A stretch of 14,790 nucleotides of DNA from Oscillospiraceae bacterium (GTDB lineage: Bacteria; Bacillota; Clostridia; Oscillospirales; Ruminococcaceae): contig JAGAUG010000045.1 of NCBI GenBank assembly GCA_017828935.1, forward strand, positions 1 through 14,790, written 5' to 3'. A program made the position numbers and the translations under genes. The notes under the pieces are model-generated. The model did not search any database. It was not told the DNA's origin and worked only from the letters and a program-made list of their open reading frames with translations. Numbering within the stretch: position 1 is the stretch's first letter; every line of letters begins with the position of its first letter. This document shows positions 6,760 to 14,727 of the stretch, in pieces.

Positions 6760-7746
6760 ATGAGTTATAATAAACGAATGTTTGAAGAAGCCGAAAAGAT
6801 AATTTCTCAAAGGCGAAAAAACGCTATTGAACAATCTAAAGCTCGCAAGAGAGAAATTTATAAATTATTTCCAAAGATTTTAAAAATCGATAATTTAATA
6901 TCAAAAACGTCTATCGATGTTGCTAAAGAAGTTTTATCTTCTTCGGGCGATAATCTAAAAGAAATTATTCAAGGACTTATGTTAAAAAACATTTCTTTAC
7001 AAGAAGAAAAAAAATTAATACTAAAAAAAAATAACTACCCTGAAGATTATCTTGAAATAAGTTATTATTGTAACAAATGTGAAGACAGCGGATATACAAA
7101 AGATGGAATTTGTGATTGTAAAAAACAATTACTTAAAGAGCAAGCTTATAAAAAACTAAATATGTCAGTAAATATTAATAATTTTAAGTTCTCTAATTTT
7201 AAATTAGATTGCTATCCTGATAACTACATCGCTTCAGAAAAATCCGGAAAAACTCCTAGAGAAATTGCTGCTGATAATTTTAAATATTGTGAAGACTACG
7301 CTTATAATTTTTTTAATAAGTCCAGTAAATCAAAAAATATTTTGATGCAAGGTGGAACTGGGCTTGGTAAAACACATCTTTCTTTAGCTATTGCTGGTTA
7401 TTGTATCGAAAACGGTGTTGGAGTAGTCTATGCGAGTTCTCAACAACTACTTCATAAATTAGAATCTGATAAATTTGGAGATTCTCAAGAAGGATTTTTA
7501 GATTCTGTTTTAGAATGTGACTTACTTATTATCGATGATCTTGGAGCGGAGTTTTATACTCAATTTACGATATCTGCGTTTTATAATATTATTAACACAA
7601 GATTACTGGAGAATAAATCAACAATTATAAATACCAATCTTTCTTTAGAAGAAATTTTATTGAAATATTCTCAGCGCCTAGCGTCAAGAATTATTGGCGA
7701 ATATAATATTTTGACTTTTTACGGTAAAGACTATAGATTGTCTTGA
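6760..7746 (+). CDS. DnaC/DnaI-type helicase-loader ATPase
   Basis: This AAA+ ATPase of the DnaC/IstB group has Walker A GGTGLGKTH (198-206), Walker B LLIIDDLG (255-262) and a C-terminal RLASRIIGEY, where an Arg finger and sensor region are expected. Upstream is a CxxC...CxC cluster (C104, C107, C118, C120), which in clostridial homologues likely binds zinc. The N-terminal ~90 residues are helical and charged. The 328-residue length fits the chromosomal clostridial version, not the ~250-residue IstB proteins of insertion sequences. The expected role is loading replicative helicase at origins or stalled forks, in the cytosol. The dnaD-like partner often found next to it in Clostridia is missing here. 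The ATG has AAGGA (6748-6752) at 7-nt spacing. Confidence 0.88.
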   Translation: MSYNKRMFEEAEKIISQRRKNAIEQSKARKREIYKLFPKILKIDNLISKTSIDVAKEVLSSSGDNLKEIIQGLMLKNISLQEEKKLILKKNNYPEDYLEISYYCNKCEDSGYTKDGICDCKKQLLKEQAYKKLNMSVNINNFKFSNFKLDCYPDNYIASEKSGKTPREIAADNFKYCEDYAYNFFNKSSKSKNILMQGGTGLGKTHLSLAIAGYCIENGVGVVYASSQQLLHKLESDKFGDSQEGFLDSVLECDLLIIDDLGAEFYTQFTISAFYNIINTRLLENKSTIINTNLSLEEILLKYSQRLASRIIGEYNILTFYGKDYRLS

Positions 7747-7770
7747 TAAAATTTAGATAAATATTTTTGT

Positions 7771-7813
7771 AAAAAAGCTTACTAGAATTTTTGTTTTCTA
7801 GTAAGCTTTTTTT
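7771..7813. terminator. Strong bidirectional intrinsic terminator after the DnaC-like gene
   Basis: A 17-bp perfect stem (7771-7787 with 7796-7812) has an 8-nt loop and includes AGCTTACTAGAA. It is flanked by A-runs on the left and T-runs on the right, so it works for the plus-strand gene ending at 7746 and could also act on the minus strand. Confidence 0.9.
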
Positions 7814-7819
7814 GTTTTT

Positions 7820-7854
7820 GCTCTATTCTTTTACACCCCAATATTTATAGAGCC
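7820..7854 (-). mobile_element. Solo ISL3 left end (35 bp)
   Basis: Read on the minus strand from 7854, the segment starts GGCTCTATAAATATTGGGGTG and ends in AGAATAGAGC. It matches 14738-14775 except for a 3-base gap near position 9. Its own ends form a short inverted repeat (GCTCTAT / ATAGAGC). No transposase or right end adjoins it, so it is a remnant or a minimal excision or recombination product. It sits exactly between two terminators. Confidence 0.7.
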
Positions 7855-7856
7855 AT

Positions 7857-7909
7857 AAAAACCGTCCCCAAAAATCGTTAGATTTTCGGCCTAACTTTTG
7901 GGGAAGGTT
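7857..7909 (-). terminator. Intrinsic terminator of the hydrogenase operon
   Basis: CCCCAAAA (7866-7873) pairs with TTTTGGGG (7896-7903). GTTAG/CTAAC extends the stem after a 3-nt bulge, and AACC/GGTT (7860-7863, 7906-7909) extends it outward across a 2x2 loop. On the minus strand a run of Us follows the stem. It lies 44 bases beyond the hydA stop codon. Confidence 0.8.
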
Positions 7910-7952
7910 CAATACTATCTCTATAAAAAATATTTTTTATTAATATAATTAT

Positions 7953-9701
7953 CTAAAACGGTGATTTTTCTTTATATTTAGTATGAAGTATCTCATGAGC
8001 TTTGTGGCTACCAGGTTTTTCTAAATATTCTTGATAAATTTTTACAACAGCAGGATTTTCATGTGATCTTCTTATTTTTGTATTTTTATCTTGATTATAA
8101 AGCGCATCTAATCTTTTTTGTCTTATATCAGTAAAGTTTCTAACGCTAGCAGGCTGAATTGGCTGACCTCCACCGTTGATACAGCCTCCAGGACAAGCCA
8201 TAATCTCTATAAAATTAAATTTCTCTTCGCCAGATTTAACAAGTTCAAGTAATTTTCTAGCGTTAGCGAGCCCGCTAGCAACAGCAACTCTTATTTCTAA
8301 ATTATCGATCTTATAAGACGCTTTTTTTATATCTTTTAGACCTCTAACTTCTTCGAAGTCTATTTTATCTAGTTTATTATTAGTTAAAGTCTCAACAGCC
8401 GTTCTAAGAGCCGCCTCCATAACGCCTCCAGTAGCACCAAATATCGTAGCCGCACCAGTTGAGATTCCAAGAGATTTATCAAATTCTTCGTCTGGTAACG
8501 ACTCAAACGAAATTCTCGCTTTTTTTATCATCCTAGCGAGCTCTCTTGTTGTTATCGATATATCGACATCCGGGATATTTTCACCAGCAGCATTTTGATA
8601 TTCACGATCAACTTCATATTTTTTAGCCGTACAAGGCATCACACTTACGACGACGATATCTTTAGGATCTATATTATTTTTCTCAGCGTACCAAGTTTTA
8701 GCTATTGCGCCAAACATTTGCTGAGGAGACTTACAAGTCGAAACATTCGGAATAAACTCCGGAAAAAAATGCTCCATATAGTTTATCCAACCCGGCGAAC
8801 ACGACGTTATCATTGGTAAAACTCCGCCTGTTTTAATTCTTTCGATAAGTTCGTTAGCTTCTTCAACAATCGTTAGATCAGCAGCAAAGTCAGTATCATA
8901 AACTTTATCGAACCCTAATCTTCTGAGTACTGCTGCGAGCTTTCCTGTTACATCTGTTCCAATCGGAAGCCCAAATTCTTCACCCAAAGTAACTCTAACA
9001 GACGGCGCTGGTTGAACTATTACATGTTTTGTTTCGTCGCTTATCGCTTCCCAAACTTTATCTGTGTGATCTTTTTCTGACAAAGCTCCTGTTGGACAAG
9101 CAACAATACACTGTCCACAAGAAACACAAGCAGTATCTCCAAGACCTTTTTCGAACGCGCAACCAACATGGGTTTTAAATCCTCTATCATTACAACCAAT
9201 TACGCTTACATCTTGGTTTTTAGAACAGACTGCAACACATCTTCTACACAAAATACATTTGTTGTTATCTCGATACATGTGCTTAGCCGAGTTGTCTATT
9301 TCAAAATTTTGTTTTTCGCCTTTAAATTCTTGAGAATTAGTTACTCCTAACTCTAAACAAAGTTTTTGGAGTTCACAGTTATTATTTCTAACACAAGCTA
9401 AACAATCTTGATGATGATTAGATAACAAAAGCTCAAGATTTATTTTTCTAGCGTCTAAAACTTTTTGAGTATGAGTAAAAATTTCCATCCCGTCAGCAAC
9501 AGGATATACACACGACGCAACTAAAGACTTTGCTCCCTTTACTTCAACGACACAGATACGACAAGCCCCAATCTCGTTAATTTCTTTTAGATAACAAAGA
9601 GTTGGAATCTCTATCTTAGCTTCTCTAGCCGCTTCTAAGATAGTTAGGCCTTTTTTTACTGTCATTGGTATATTATTTATTTTTATATTTACAGTTTCCA
9701 T
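7953..9701 (-). CDS. hydA: [FeFe] hydrogenase catalytic subunit (HydA/HndD type)
   Basis: This is the H2-forming subunit of a multimeric NAD(P)H/ferredoxin-linked cytosolic hydrogenase. Domains in order are: a 2Fe-2S plant-type ferredoxin (C36, C47, C50, C64); a His-Cys [4Fe-4S] site (H96, C100, C103, C109); two [4Fe-4S] clusters (C149, C152, C155, C159 and C192, C195, C198, C202); and the H-cluster domain with TSCSPGW (299-305), MPCTAKKYE (355-363) and MACPGGCINGGG (501-512). A small-subunit-like C-terminal tail ends at 582. The architecture and length match HndD of the NADP-reducing type. The first H-cluster motif has Ser where many enzymes have a second Cys. It is the last gene of the three-gene operon, 32 bp after the NuoF-like gene. 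An in-frame stop immediately before the ATG fixes the start; AAGGAGG lies an unusually long 14 nt upstream. Confidence 0.95.
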   Translation of the reverse strand: METVNIKINNIPMTVKKGLTILEAAREAKIEIPTLCYLKEINEIGACRICVVEVKGAKSLVASCVYPVADGMEIFTHTQKVLDARKINLELLLSNHHQDCLACVRNNNCELQKLCLELGVTNSQEFKGEKQNFEIDNSAKHMYRDNNKCILCRRCVAVCSKNQDVSVIGCNDRGFKTHVGCAFEKGLGDTACVSCGQCIVACPTGALSEKDHTDKVWEAISDETKHVIVQPAPSVRVTLGEEFGLPIGTDVTGKLAAVLRRLGFDKVYDTDFAADLTIVEEANELIERIKTGGVLPMITSCSPGWINYMEHFFPEFIPNVSTCKSPQQMFGAIAKTWYAEKNNIDPKDIVVVSVMPCTAKKYEVDREYQNAAGENIPDVDISITTRELARMIKKARISFESLPDEEFDKSLGISTGAATIFGATGGVMEAALRTAVETLTNNKLDKIDFEEVRGLKDIKKASYKIDNLEIRVAVASGLANARKLLELVKSGEEKFNFIEIMACPGGCINGGGQPIQPASVRNFTDIRQKRLDALYNQDKNTKIRRSHENPAVVKIYQEYLEKPGSHKAHEILHTKYKEKSPF

Positions 9702-9733
9702 TGTTATAACAAGAGCCTCCTTAATTATTTATA

Positions 9734-11608
9734 TTATTTTTTTATTATAGCTCCGAACTTACAGCCGTCAAAACAAGCACCGCACTTGATACACTTTGAA
9801 GCGTCTATTACATGAGGAGATTTGATCCCGCCTGAGATCGCACCAACAGGACATTTTCTAGCACAAAGAGTACAACCCTTACACTTATCAGGCAAGATAT
9901 AAAAACTTAGCAAGTCTTTACATACTCCAGCTGTACATTTTTTGTTTTGAATATGATCTATATATTCGTCTTTAAAATATTTTAGAGTCGACAAAACAGG
10001 GTTAGGAGCAGTTTGGCCTAGACCACACAAAGAATTTTCTTTTATATAATAACACAGGTTTTCAAGTTTATCTAAATCTTCCATTGTACCTTGGCCTTTT
10101 GTTATTTTATCTAAGATTTCATATAGGCGCTTTGTTCCAACTCGACACGGCGTACATTTTCCGCAAGATTCATCAACTGTAAAAGCTAAGAAAAATTTAG
10201 CGATATCGACCATACAGTTATTTTCGTCCATAACGATTAGGCCGCCAGAACCCATCATTGAACCAATTGCTATAAGATTGTCGTAATCAATAGGTACGTC
10301 TATATGTTTAGCAGGAATACATCCACCAGAAGGTCCGCCAGTTTGAGCAGCTTTAAATTTCTTGCCGCCTGGGATCCCGCCACCTATTTCCTCGATAATT
10401 TCTCTTAGAGTCGTTCCCATCGGAACTTCTACAAGACCTGTATTTTTAATTTTTCCGCCCAAGGCGAATACTTTTGTTCCCTTGGATTTTTCTGTTCCCA
10501 TCGAAGCGAACCAGTCAGCGCCGTTTATAATTATTTGAGGAATATTAGCGTAGGTTTCAACGTTATTTAAAACCGTAGGCTTTTCAAATAGACCTTTTAC
10601 TGCTGGGAACGGAGGTCTTGGTCTTGGTTCGCCTCTGTGGCCTTCTATCGAAGTCATCAACGCAGTTTCTTCTCCACAAACAAAAGCTCCAGCTCCTAGC
10701 CTAATTTCTAAATTAAAATTAAAATTACTGTCAAATATATTATTTCCCAACAGTCCGTAATCTTTCGCTTGATTTATAGCGATTTCAAGTCTTTTAACAG
10801 CAATTGGATACTCAGCTCTAATATAAACATAGCCTTGGCTAGCTCCTATTGCGTAGCCAGCAATTGCCATCGCTTCTATAACAACGTGAGGGTCACCTTC
10901 TAAAATAGATCGATCCATAAAAGCTCCAGGGTCACCTTCATCAGCGTTACAACAAACATATTTTTGATCGCTCTCTGAAGCTTTAGCAAAGCTCCATTTT
11001 AGACCTGTCGGGAATCCTCCTCCGCCTCGACCACGAAGACCAGAATCTTTAATAATATTTATTACGTCGTCAGGAGTCTTACTTGTTAAAACTTTTGAAA
11101 GAGCTTGATATCCCCCGGTTGCAATATATTCGTCGATCGATTCTGGATTAATAACACCACAGTTTCTAAGCGCAACTCTTTTTTGTTTTTTATAAAAATT
11201 AGTTTCGCTAAGAGATTTTACTCCGTCGTCTGTCAGTGTCTCTGAATAAACAAGTCTCTTGACGATTTGATTATTTAATAAATGGCTTTCTACAATTTCC
11301 GGAATATCATCAGGCTTGACCATACTATAAAAAGTTCCTTCGGGGTAAACAATCATTATTGGCCCCAGAGCACACAAACCAAAACAACCGGTTTTAACTG
11401 TTTTTATTTTGTCATCTAAACTATGTCTTTGGAGTTCTTGATTTAGTCTTTCTAATATTAACTCTGAATTTGAAGATGTACAACCAGTTCCGCCACAAAC
11501 TAAAATATGTTTTTTATATTGATTATCTGTTGGCGTATTGTTTTTTCTAATATCAATAATATATTTCATCTGTTCAGAAATTAAATTTAAATCTTTGATA
11601 CTCTTCAT
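9734..11608 (-). CDS. hydB: NuoF-like flavin/iron-sulfur subunit of bifurcating hydrogenase (HydB/HndC)
   Basis: This 624-residue diaphorase subunit takes electrons from NAD(P)H. It starts with a thioredoxin-like 2Fe-2S domain (C38, C43, C75, C79). The NuoF core follows, with FMN-binding GLRGRGGGGFPTGLKW (190-205) and nucleotide-binding GAGAFVCGEETAL (305-317). A [4Fe-4S] site, SCGKCTPCR plus LCGLG (C482, C485, C488, C528), comes next. The C-terminus is a 2x[4Fe-4S] ferredoxin (C576, C579, C582, C586; C606, C609, C612, C616). This combined architecture is that of Thermotoga-type HydB, which merges what are separate HndB and HndC proteins in Desulfovibrio. All ligands are intact. The ATG at 11608 has AAGGA at 13 nt, longer than usual. 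It lies 71 bp after the NuoE-like gene. Confidence 0.95.
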   Translation of the reverse strand: MKSIKDLNLISEQMKYIIDIRKNNTPTDNQYKKHILVCGGTGCTSSNSELILERLNQELQRHSLDDKIKTVKTGCFGLCALGPIMIVYPEGTFYSMVKPDDIPEIVESHLLNNQIVKRLVYSETLTDDGVKSLSETNFYKKQKRVALRNCGVINPESIDEYIATGGYQALSKVLTSKTPDDVINIIKDSGLRGRGGGGFPTGLKWSFAKASESDQKYVCCNADEGDPGAFMDRSILEGDPHVVIEAMAIAGYAIGASQGYVYIRAEYPIAVKRLEIAINQAKDYGLLGNNIFDSNFNFNLEIRLGAGAFVCGEETALMTSIEGHRGEPRPRPPFPAVKGLFEKPTVLNNVETYANIPQIIINGADWFASMGTEKSKGTKVFALGGKIKNTGLVEVPMGTTLREIIEEIGGGIPGGKKFKAAQTGGPSGGCIPAKHIDVPIDYDNLIAIGSMMGSGGLIVMDENNCMVDIAKFFLAFTVDESCGKCTPCRVGTKRLYEILDKITKGQGTMEDLDKLENLCYYIKENSLCGLGQTAPNPVLSTLKYFKDEYIDHIQNKKCTAGVCKDLLSFYILPDKCKGCTLCARKCPVGAISGGIKSPHVIDASKCIKCGACFDGCKFGAIIKK

Positions 11609-11679
11609 TACAAATAATTCTTCCTTTCTTGCTATATCTTTTCTATATCTTTACTACGTCATTTTTAATATATTAAAAA

Positions 11680-12156
11680 TTAATATTGACTTAAAATTTT
11701 ATCAATATCGTTTACTGTTAGTCTTCCGTGAACGTCGTCATTAATCGTCATAACCGGAGCTAGACCACAGGCTCCAATACAACGACAAGCTTCTAAAGAA
11801 AACTTTCCGTCAGGTGTACACTCTCCGTTTTTGATTCCGAGTTTTTGAGATATCGCGTCAAATATATCTCCTGACCCTTTAACATAACAAGCTGTCCCTA
11901 AACAAACAGATATTCTATACTTGCCTTTTGGGTTCAACGAAAATAAAGAATAAAAAGTTGCAACTCCATAAATTTCTTCAAGCGGAATCTTAAGACCTGT
12001 TGCGATCATTTTTTGAACTTCAATCGGCAAATAACCATAAATTTCTTGAGCTTTTTGTAAAACTGGCATCAAAGCTCCTCTTTGATCTTTGTGTTTTTCG
12101 ATAACTTCTTTAAGTTCTAATTCTTGTTGCTTCGTTCCTTGAAACAATATAGCCAT
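11680..12156 (-). CDS. hydC: NuoE-like 2Fe-2S subunit of bifurcating hydrogenase (HydC/HndA)
   Basis: The thioredoxin-fold subunit carries one [2Fe-2S] cluster, here C85, C90, C126 and C130 (CLGTAC and CRCIGAC). The family block IYGVATFYSLF occurs at 62-72. It pairs with the NuoF-like subunit and is first in the operon. The open frame extends upstream to 12192. The ATG at 12156 is preferred: it has AAGGAGG (12170-12164) at 7 nt, and the 12 extra upstream codons are hydrophobic, unconserved and contain the RBS itself. This gives 158 residues, the usual size. Confidence 0.95.
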   Translation of the reverse strand: MAILFQGTKQQELELKEVIEKHKDQRGALMPVLQKAQEIYGYLPIEVQKMIATGLKIPLEEIYGVATFYSLFSLNPKGKYRISVCLGTACYVKGSGDIFDAISQKLGIKNGECTPDGKFSLEACRCIGACGLAPVMTINDDVHGRLTVNDIDKILSQY

Positions 12157-12209
12157 TGTTTTTCCTCCTTGTATATAAAAATAAAAAATCAATCAAGAAA
12201 ATTATATAT

Positions 12210-12238
12210 ATTATATCATAAATTAACATAATTTTCAA
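12210..12238 (-). promoter_or_regulatory. Promoter of the hydrogenase operon
   Basis: On the minus strand TTGAAA (12238-12233) and a perfect TATAAT (12215-12210) are spaced by exactly 17 bp, about 55 bp before the hydC start. This is a near-consensus sigma-A promoter. No operator palindrome (for example a Rex site) was recognised around it. Confidence 0.75.
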
Positions 12239-12347
12239 TATTAAAAAACATATAGCTCACGGTCGTTTCATAAAAAAATTTTTGTCGAAATTTAATTAAG
12301 ACATAACTTAGAATTTTTTGCTATATTTAAAGCTTCCAAAATTTAAA

Positions 12348-12376
12348 TTTACTTTTTTTATTTTTTTTGTTATAAT
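12348..12376 (+). promoter_or_regulatory. Promoter of the GHL10/phosphoesterase pair
   Basis: TTTACT (12348-12353), 17 bp, then a perfect TATAAT (12371-12376), about 80 bp before the start codon at 12457. It is divergent from the hydrogenase promoter. The ~110 bp between the two promoters hold no recognised motif. Confidence 0.55.
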
Positions 12377-12456
12377 AAAAATATAACTAGTATATATATT
12401 ACTAAACAATAATTATATCTTATTATTAAGTATTATAAATAGACAGGTGTTTGAAT

Positions 12457-13668
12457 ATGTTTAAAAAAATTTTTATCTTATTTATCATATATATTTTATT
12501 ATTTCAAAACGTTCTTGTTTTGTTTTCTGAAACTATTAGAACTAATAACACAAACGAATTTAGAGGCGTCTGGATATCTTTTTTAGACCTTAAATCTTTG
12601 GCTTATCAAAAAAACGAACAAGAGTTTAGTTCAGAGATCTCTAAAGCTTTTGATAACATAAAATCGTTAAGTCTGACTGACGTAATAATGCAAGTTCGAC
12701 CTTTTTCTGACGCAATATATAAATCGTCAATCTTTCCGACTTCGCATATTTTAACAGGGACTCAAGGAGCTGATTTGAGCTACGATCCGCTAGAGATAAT
12801 AATAACAAAAGCTCACGAAAAGAATCTCAAACTACACGCTTGGCTAAATCTTTATAGAATTAAAAATCCAGGTCAAAATTTTAAGATTAGTGATTCTCAT
12901 CCAGCAAAAAAATGGATCGACGAAAATAATACGGACGAAATTATTAAATTAGACAACGGCGGTGTTTATTATAACCCTGGATCAATAAATGCTCAAGATC
13001 TTATTGTAAGCGCTGTTAAAGAAATCGTTAAAAATTATGACATCGATAGTATCCAGTTCGACGATTATTTTTATCCGACAACGAGCTCAAATATAGATAA
13101 AAATCTTTATGATTTATATCTTAAACAAACTCAAGATAAATCTTTGTCTTTAAAAGATTGGAGACTTCAAAACGTAAATAATTTAATAAAAAAAATATAT
13201 AAAACAACCAAAGAAATTAATCCCAATGTTTTAGTTGGAATCAGTCCTAACGGAAATATTAAATTAAATTATGATTCGATGTTTGCTGACGTTAAAAAAT
13301 GGCTCAGTGAACCAGGTTATGTAGATTATTTGCTCCCTCAACTTTATTACGGTTTTAATAACCAGGCGTTAGATTTTAATAAAGCTTTAACCCAATGGGC
13401 AGATATTAAAAAATTAGACTCTATTAAGCTATATCTTGGTCTTTCTTTTTATAAAATAAATTCTATTGATAAATGGGCTCTTTTGGGTCAAGACGAGTGG
13501 ATTAAAAATCACGATATAATTAGCAAACAAATTTTGAGCTCTAAAAAATCTAAATATTGCGACGGATTCGCCTTATTTAGATATGATTTTATTTTTAATC
13601 CTTCAAACGAAAATAAATCGGCTGTCGAAACCGAATTATCTTATATAAAATCTATATTAAAAAATTAA
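12457..13668 (+). CDS. Secreted glycosyl-hydrolase-like 10 protein (DUF187/DigH-YngK type)
   Basis: The mature domain is of the GHL10 type (PF02638). It has EFRGVWISF (35-43), MQVRPFSDAIY (78-88), HAWLNLYRI (127-135), YYNPG (171-175) and IQFDDYFYP (199-207), where the Asp pair is at the expected catalytic position. Members such as E. coli DigH cleave peptidoglycan glycan strands stripped of peptides, so a cell-wall role is likely but not proven. Residues 1-25 form a basic then hydrophobic signal peptide without a lipobox Cys, so the protein is exported or N-terminally anchored. A TTG at 12451 is in frame, but AGGTG (12445-12449) sits 7 nt from the ATG at 12457 and only 1 nt from the TTG, so the ATG is chosen. 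The metallophosphoesterase starts 21 bp downstream. Confidence 0.88.
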   Translation: MFKKIFILFIIYILLFQNVLVLFSETIRTNNTNEFRGVWISFLDLKSLAYQKNEQEFSSEISKAFDNIKSLSLTDVIMQVRPFSDAIYKSSIFPTSHILTGTQGADLSYDPLEIIITKAHEKNLKLHAWLNLYRIKNPGQNFKISDSHPAKKWIDENNTDEIIKLDNGGVYYNPGSINAQDLIVSAVKEIVKNYDIDSIQFDDYFYPTTSSNIDKNLYDLYLKQTQDKSLSLKDWRLQNVNNLIKKIYKTTKEINPNVLVGISPNGNIKLNYDSMFADVKKWLSEPGYVDYLLPQLYYGFNNQALDFNKALTQWADIKKLDSIKLYLGLSFYKINSIDKWALLGQDEWIKNHDIISKQILSSKKSKYCDGFALFRYDFIFNPSNENKSAVETELSYIKSILKN

Positions 13669-13689
13669 TATTATTATCAGGAGATTATA

Positions 13690-14376
13690 ATGTCATTATA
13701 TGTTTTAGCAGATCTTCATCTTTCGATTAATATCAACAAACCAATGGATATATTTCAAGGTTGGGAAAATTATACTCAAAAAATAAAAACTAATTTTGAA
13801 AAATTATTAACTGACGATGATACAATAGTCTTAGTTGGCGACACTTGTTGGGGTATGTCGCTTGAAGAGTCGTTACCTAGCTTTGAATTTCTTAATAATT
13901 TACCAGGTAACAAAATAATTTTAAAGGGTAATCATGATTATTGGTGGTCAACTAAAACAAAGATGATGGATTTTTTTAGTAAACATAATTTATTAAAATT
14001 AAATATATTAAATAATAATTATTATGTTGTAGATAATATATGTATTTGTGGAACAAGAGGTTGGATGTTTGAAAACGGAGAAAAAGAAAATATTAAATTA
14101 ATAAACAGAGAAGCCCAACGACTGGAAATTTCAATTCAAAGTTGTCTTCACCTTGGACTTCCGATATTTGTTTTTTTACACTATCCGCCAATTTATAGCA
14201 ACCAAACTTCTAGTGATATACTAAATATATTAAAAAAATATAAGATAAAAAAGTGTTTTTACGGACATCTTCACGGAAAAGCTAATAAAAATTCTGTTAA
14301 TGGCTTTGTTGACGATATATATTATCAGCTAGTTTCAGGCGATTATTTAAATTTTACTCCTATTAAAATTTCTTAG
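13690..14376 (+). CDS. Calcineurin-like metallophosphoesterase
   Basis: The 228-residue protein has the full set of metal ligands of the calcineurin-like fold: DLH (D8, H10), GDTCWG (D51), GNHD (N81, H82), LHYPP (H164) and GHLHG (H193, H195). It belongs to a short bacterial group in which GNHDYWW is typical. The substrate is unknown. No signal peptide is seen, so it should be cytosolic. The ATG has AGGAG (13679-13683) at 6 nt, and the gene is probably cotranscribed with the GHL10 gene. No terminator was recognised between its stop and the tRNA promoter. Confidence 0.9.
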   Translation: MSLYVLADLHLSININKPMDIFQGWENYTQKIKTNFEKLLTDDDTIVLVGDTCWGMSLEESLPSFEFLNNLPGNKIILKGNHDYWWSTKTKMMDFFSKHNLLKLNILNNNYYVVDNICICGTRGWMFENGEKENIKLINREAQRLEISIQSCLHLGLPIFVFLHYPPIYSNQTSSDILNILKKYKIKKCFYGHLHGKANKNSVNGFVDDIYYQLVSGDYLNFTPIKIS

Positions 14377-14430
14377 CGCCAAAATAATTATTATTATGAT
14401 CTATTTATCCGCTCATATTTCAAAAAACAC

Positions 14431-14460
14431 TTGACATTAAAATTACTAATATGATATAAT
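14431..14460 (+). promoter_or_regulatory. Consensus promoter of tRNA-Arg
   Basis: Perfect TTGACA (14431-14436) and perfect TATAAT (14455-14460) are separated by 18 bp. The -10 ends 21 bases before the tRNA, so the primary transcript has a very short leader. Confidence 0.85.
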
Positions 14461-14481
14461 GTTTCTATCAGTATATATTTT

Positions 14482-14558
14482 GTGCCTGTAGCTCAGCTGG
14501 ATAGAGTGTTTGACTACGGATCAAAAGGTCAGGGGTTCGAATCCTCTCAGGCACGCCA
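14482..14558 (+). tRNA. tRNA-Arg (anticodon ACG)
   Basis: All four arms are visible. The acceptor is GTGCCTG (14482-14488) with CAGGCAC (14548-14554), then discriminator G and an encoded CCA (14556-14558). The D-stem is GCTC/GAGT. The anticodon stem TTTGA/TCAAA encloses loop CTACGGA, with ACG at 14516-14518. The T-arm has GTTCGAATC. The first anticodon base A would be edited to inosine by TadA to read CGU, CGC and CGA. Confidence 0.97.
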
Positions 14559-14568
14559 TTTATTTGTA

Positions 14569-14652
14569 GTCCTTTATTAAAAATCGGGACGAAAGAATTT
14601 TTGTAAATTGTTTTTCATAAGGTAGTGTATAACTTACATTGCCTCTCTTTTT
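14569..14652 (-). mobile_element. Diverged ISL3 right-end segment (outer of two)
   Basis: Read on the minus strand, it runs from the A-run at 14652 through a GGTAG-type hairpin and ACAATTTACA to a tip AATAAAGGAC at 14569. This parallels copy 1 (A-run, GAGGTAG hairpin, TATTTACAGG, tip GACAAAGAAC) with many substitutions. It begins 11 bases after the tRNA CCA. Homology was judged by eye and is less sure than for the next segment. Confidence 0.45.
14620..14652 (+). terminator. Intrinsic terminator behind tRNA-Arg
   Basis: AGGTAGTGTA (14620-14629) pairs with TACATTGCCT (14635-14644), with two G-U pairs, around a 5-nt loop. TCTTTTT follows, ending at 14652. It lies 62 bases past the tRNA and is the first terminator the transcript meets. 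Confidence 0.7.
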
Positions 14653-14727
14653 GGTTATTTGTCCAAAGTTTGGGTAAGAAATCCTGTAGATGATTTTTTG
14701 TGAGGTAGTAGTGTATTATGCTACCTC
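14653..14727 (-). mobile_element. ISL3 right-end segment (inner), minus orientation
   Basis: On the minus strand it reads AAAAAGAGGTAGCATAA (end of the transposase gene, with its stop), then CTACCTCAC, ATCTACAGGATTT and a tip GACAAATAACC. It matches the right end of copy 1 (322-400) closely. Only the last few codons are present before it meets a left end of opposite orientation at 14738. Confidence 0.65.

Noticed and set aside
8595..8819. Plus-strand open frames inside the hydrogenase and ppdK genes (8595-8819, 9168-9350, 1328-1585).
   Set aside because: They are antisense to strongly conserved coding sequence, with no RBS or recognisable product.
12193..12456. A riboswitch or redox-regulator operator between the divergent hydrogenase and GHL10 promoters.
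   Set aside because: Only A/T-rich sequence and two promoters are visible; no Rex-like palindrome or structured RNA core was found.
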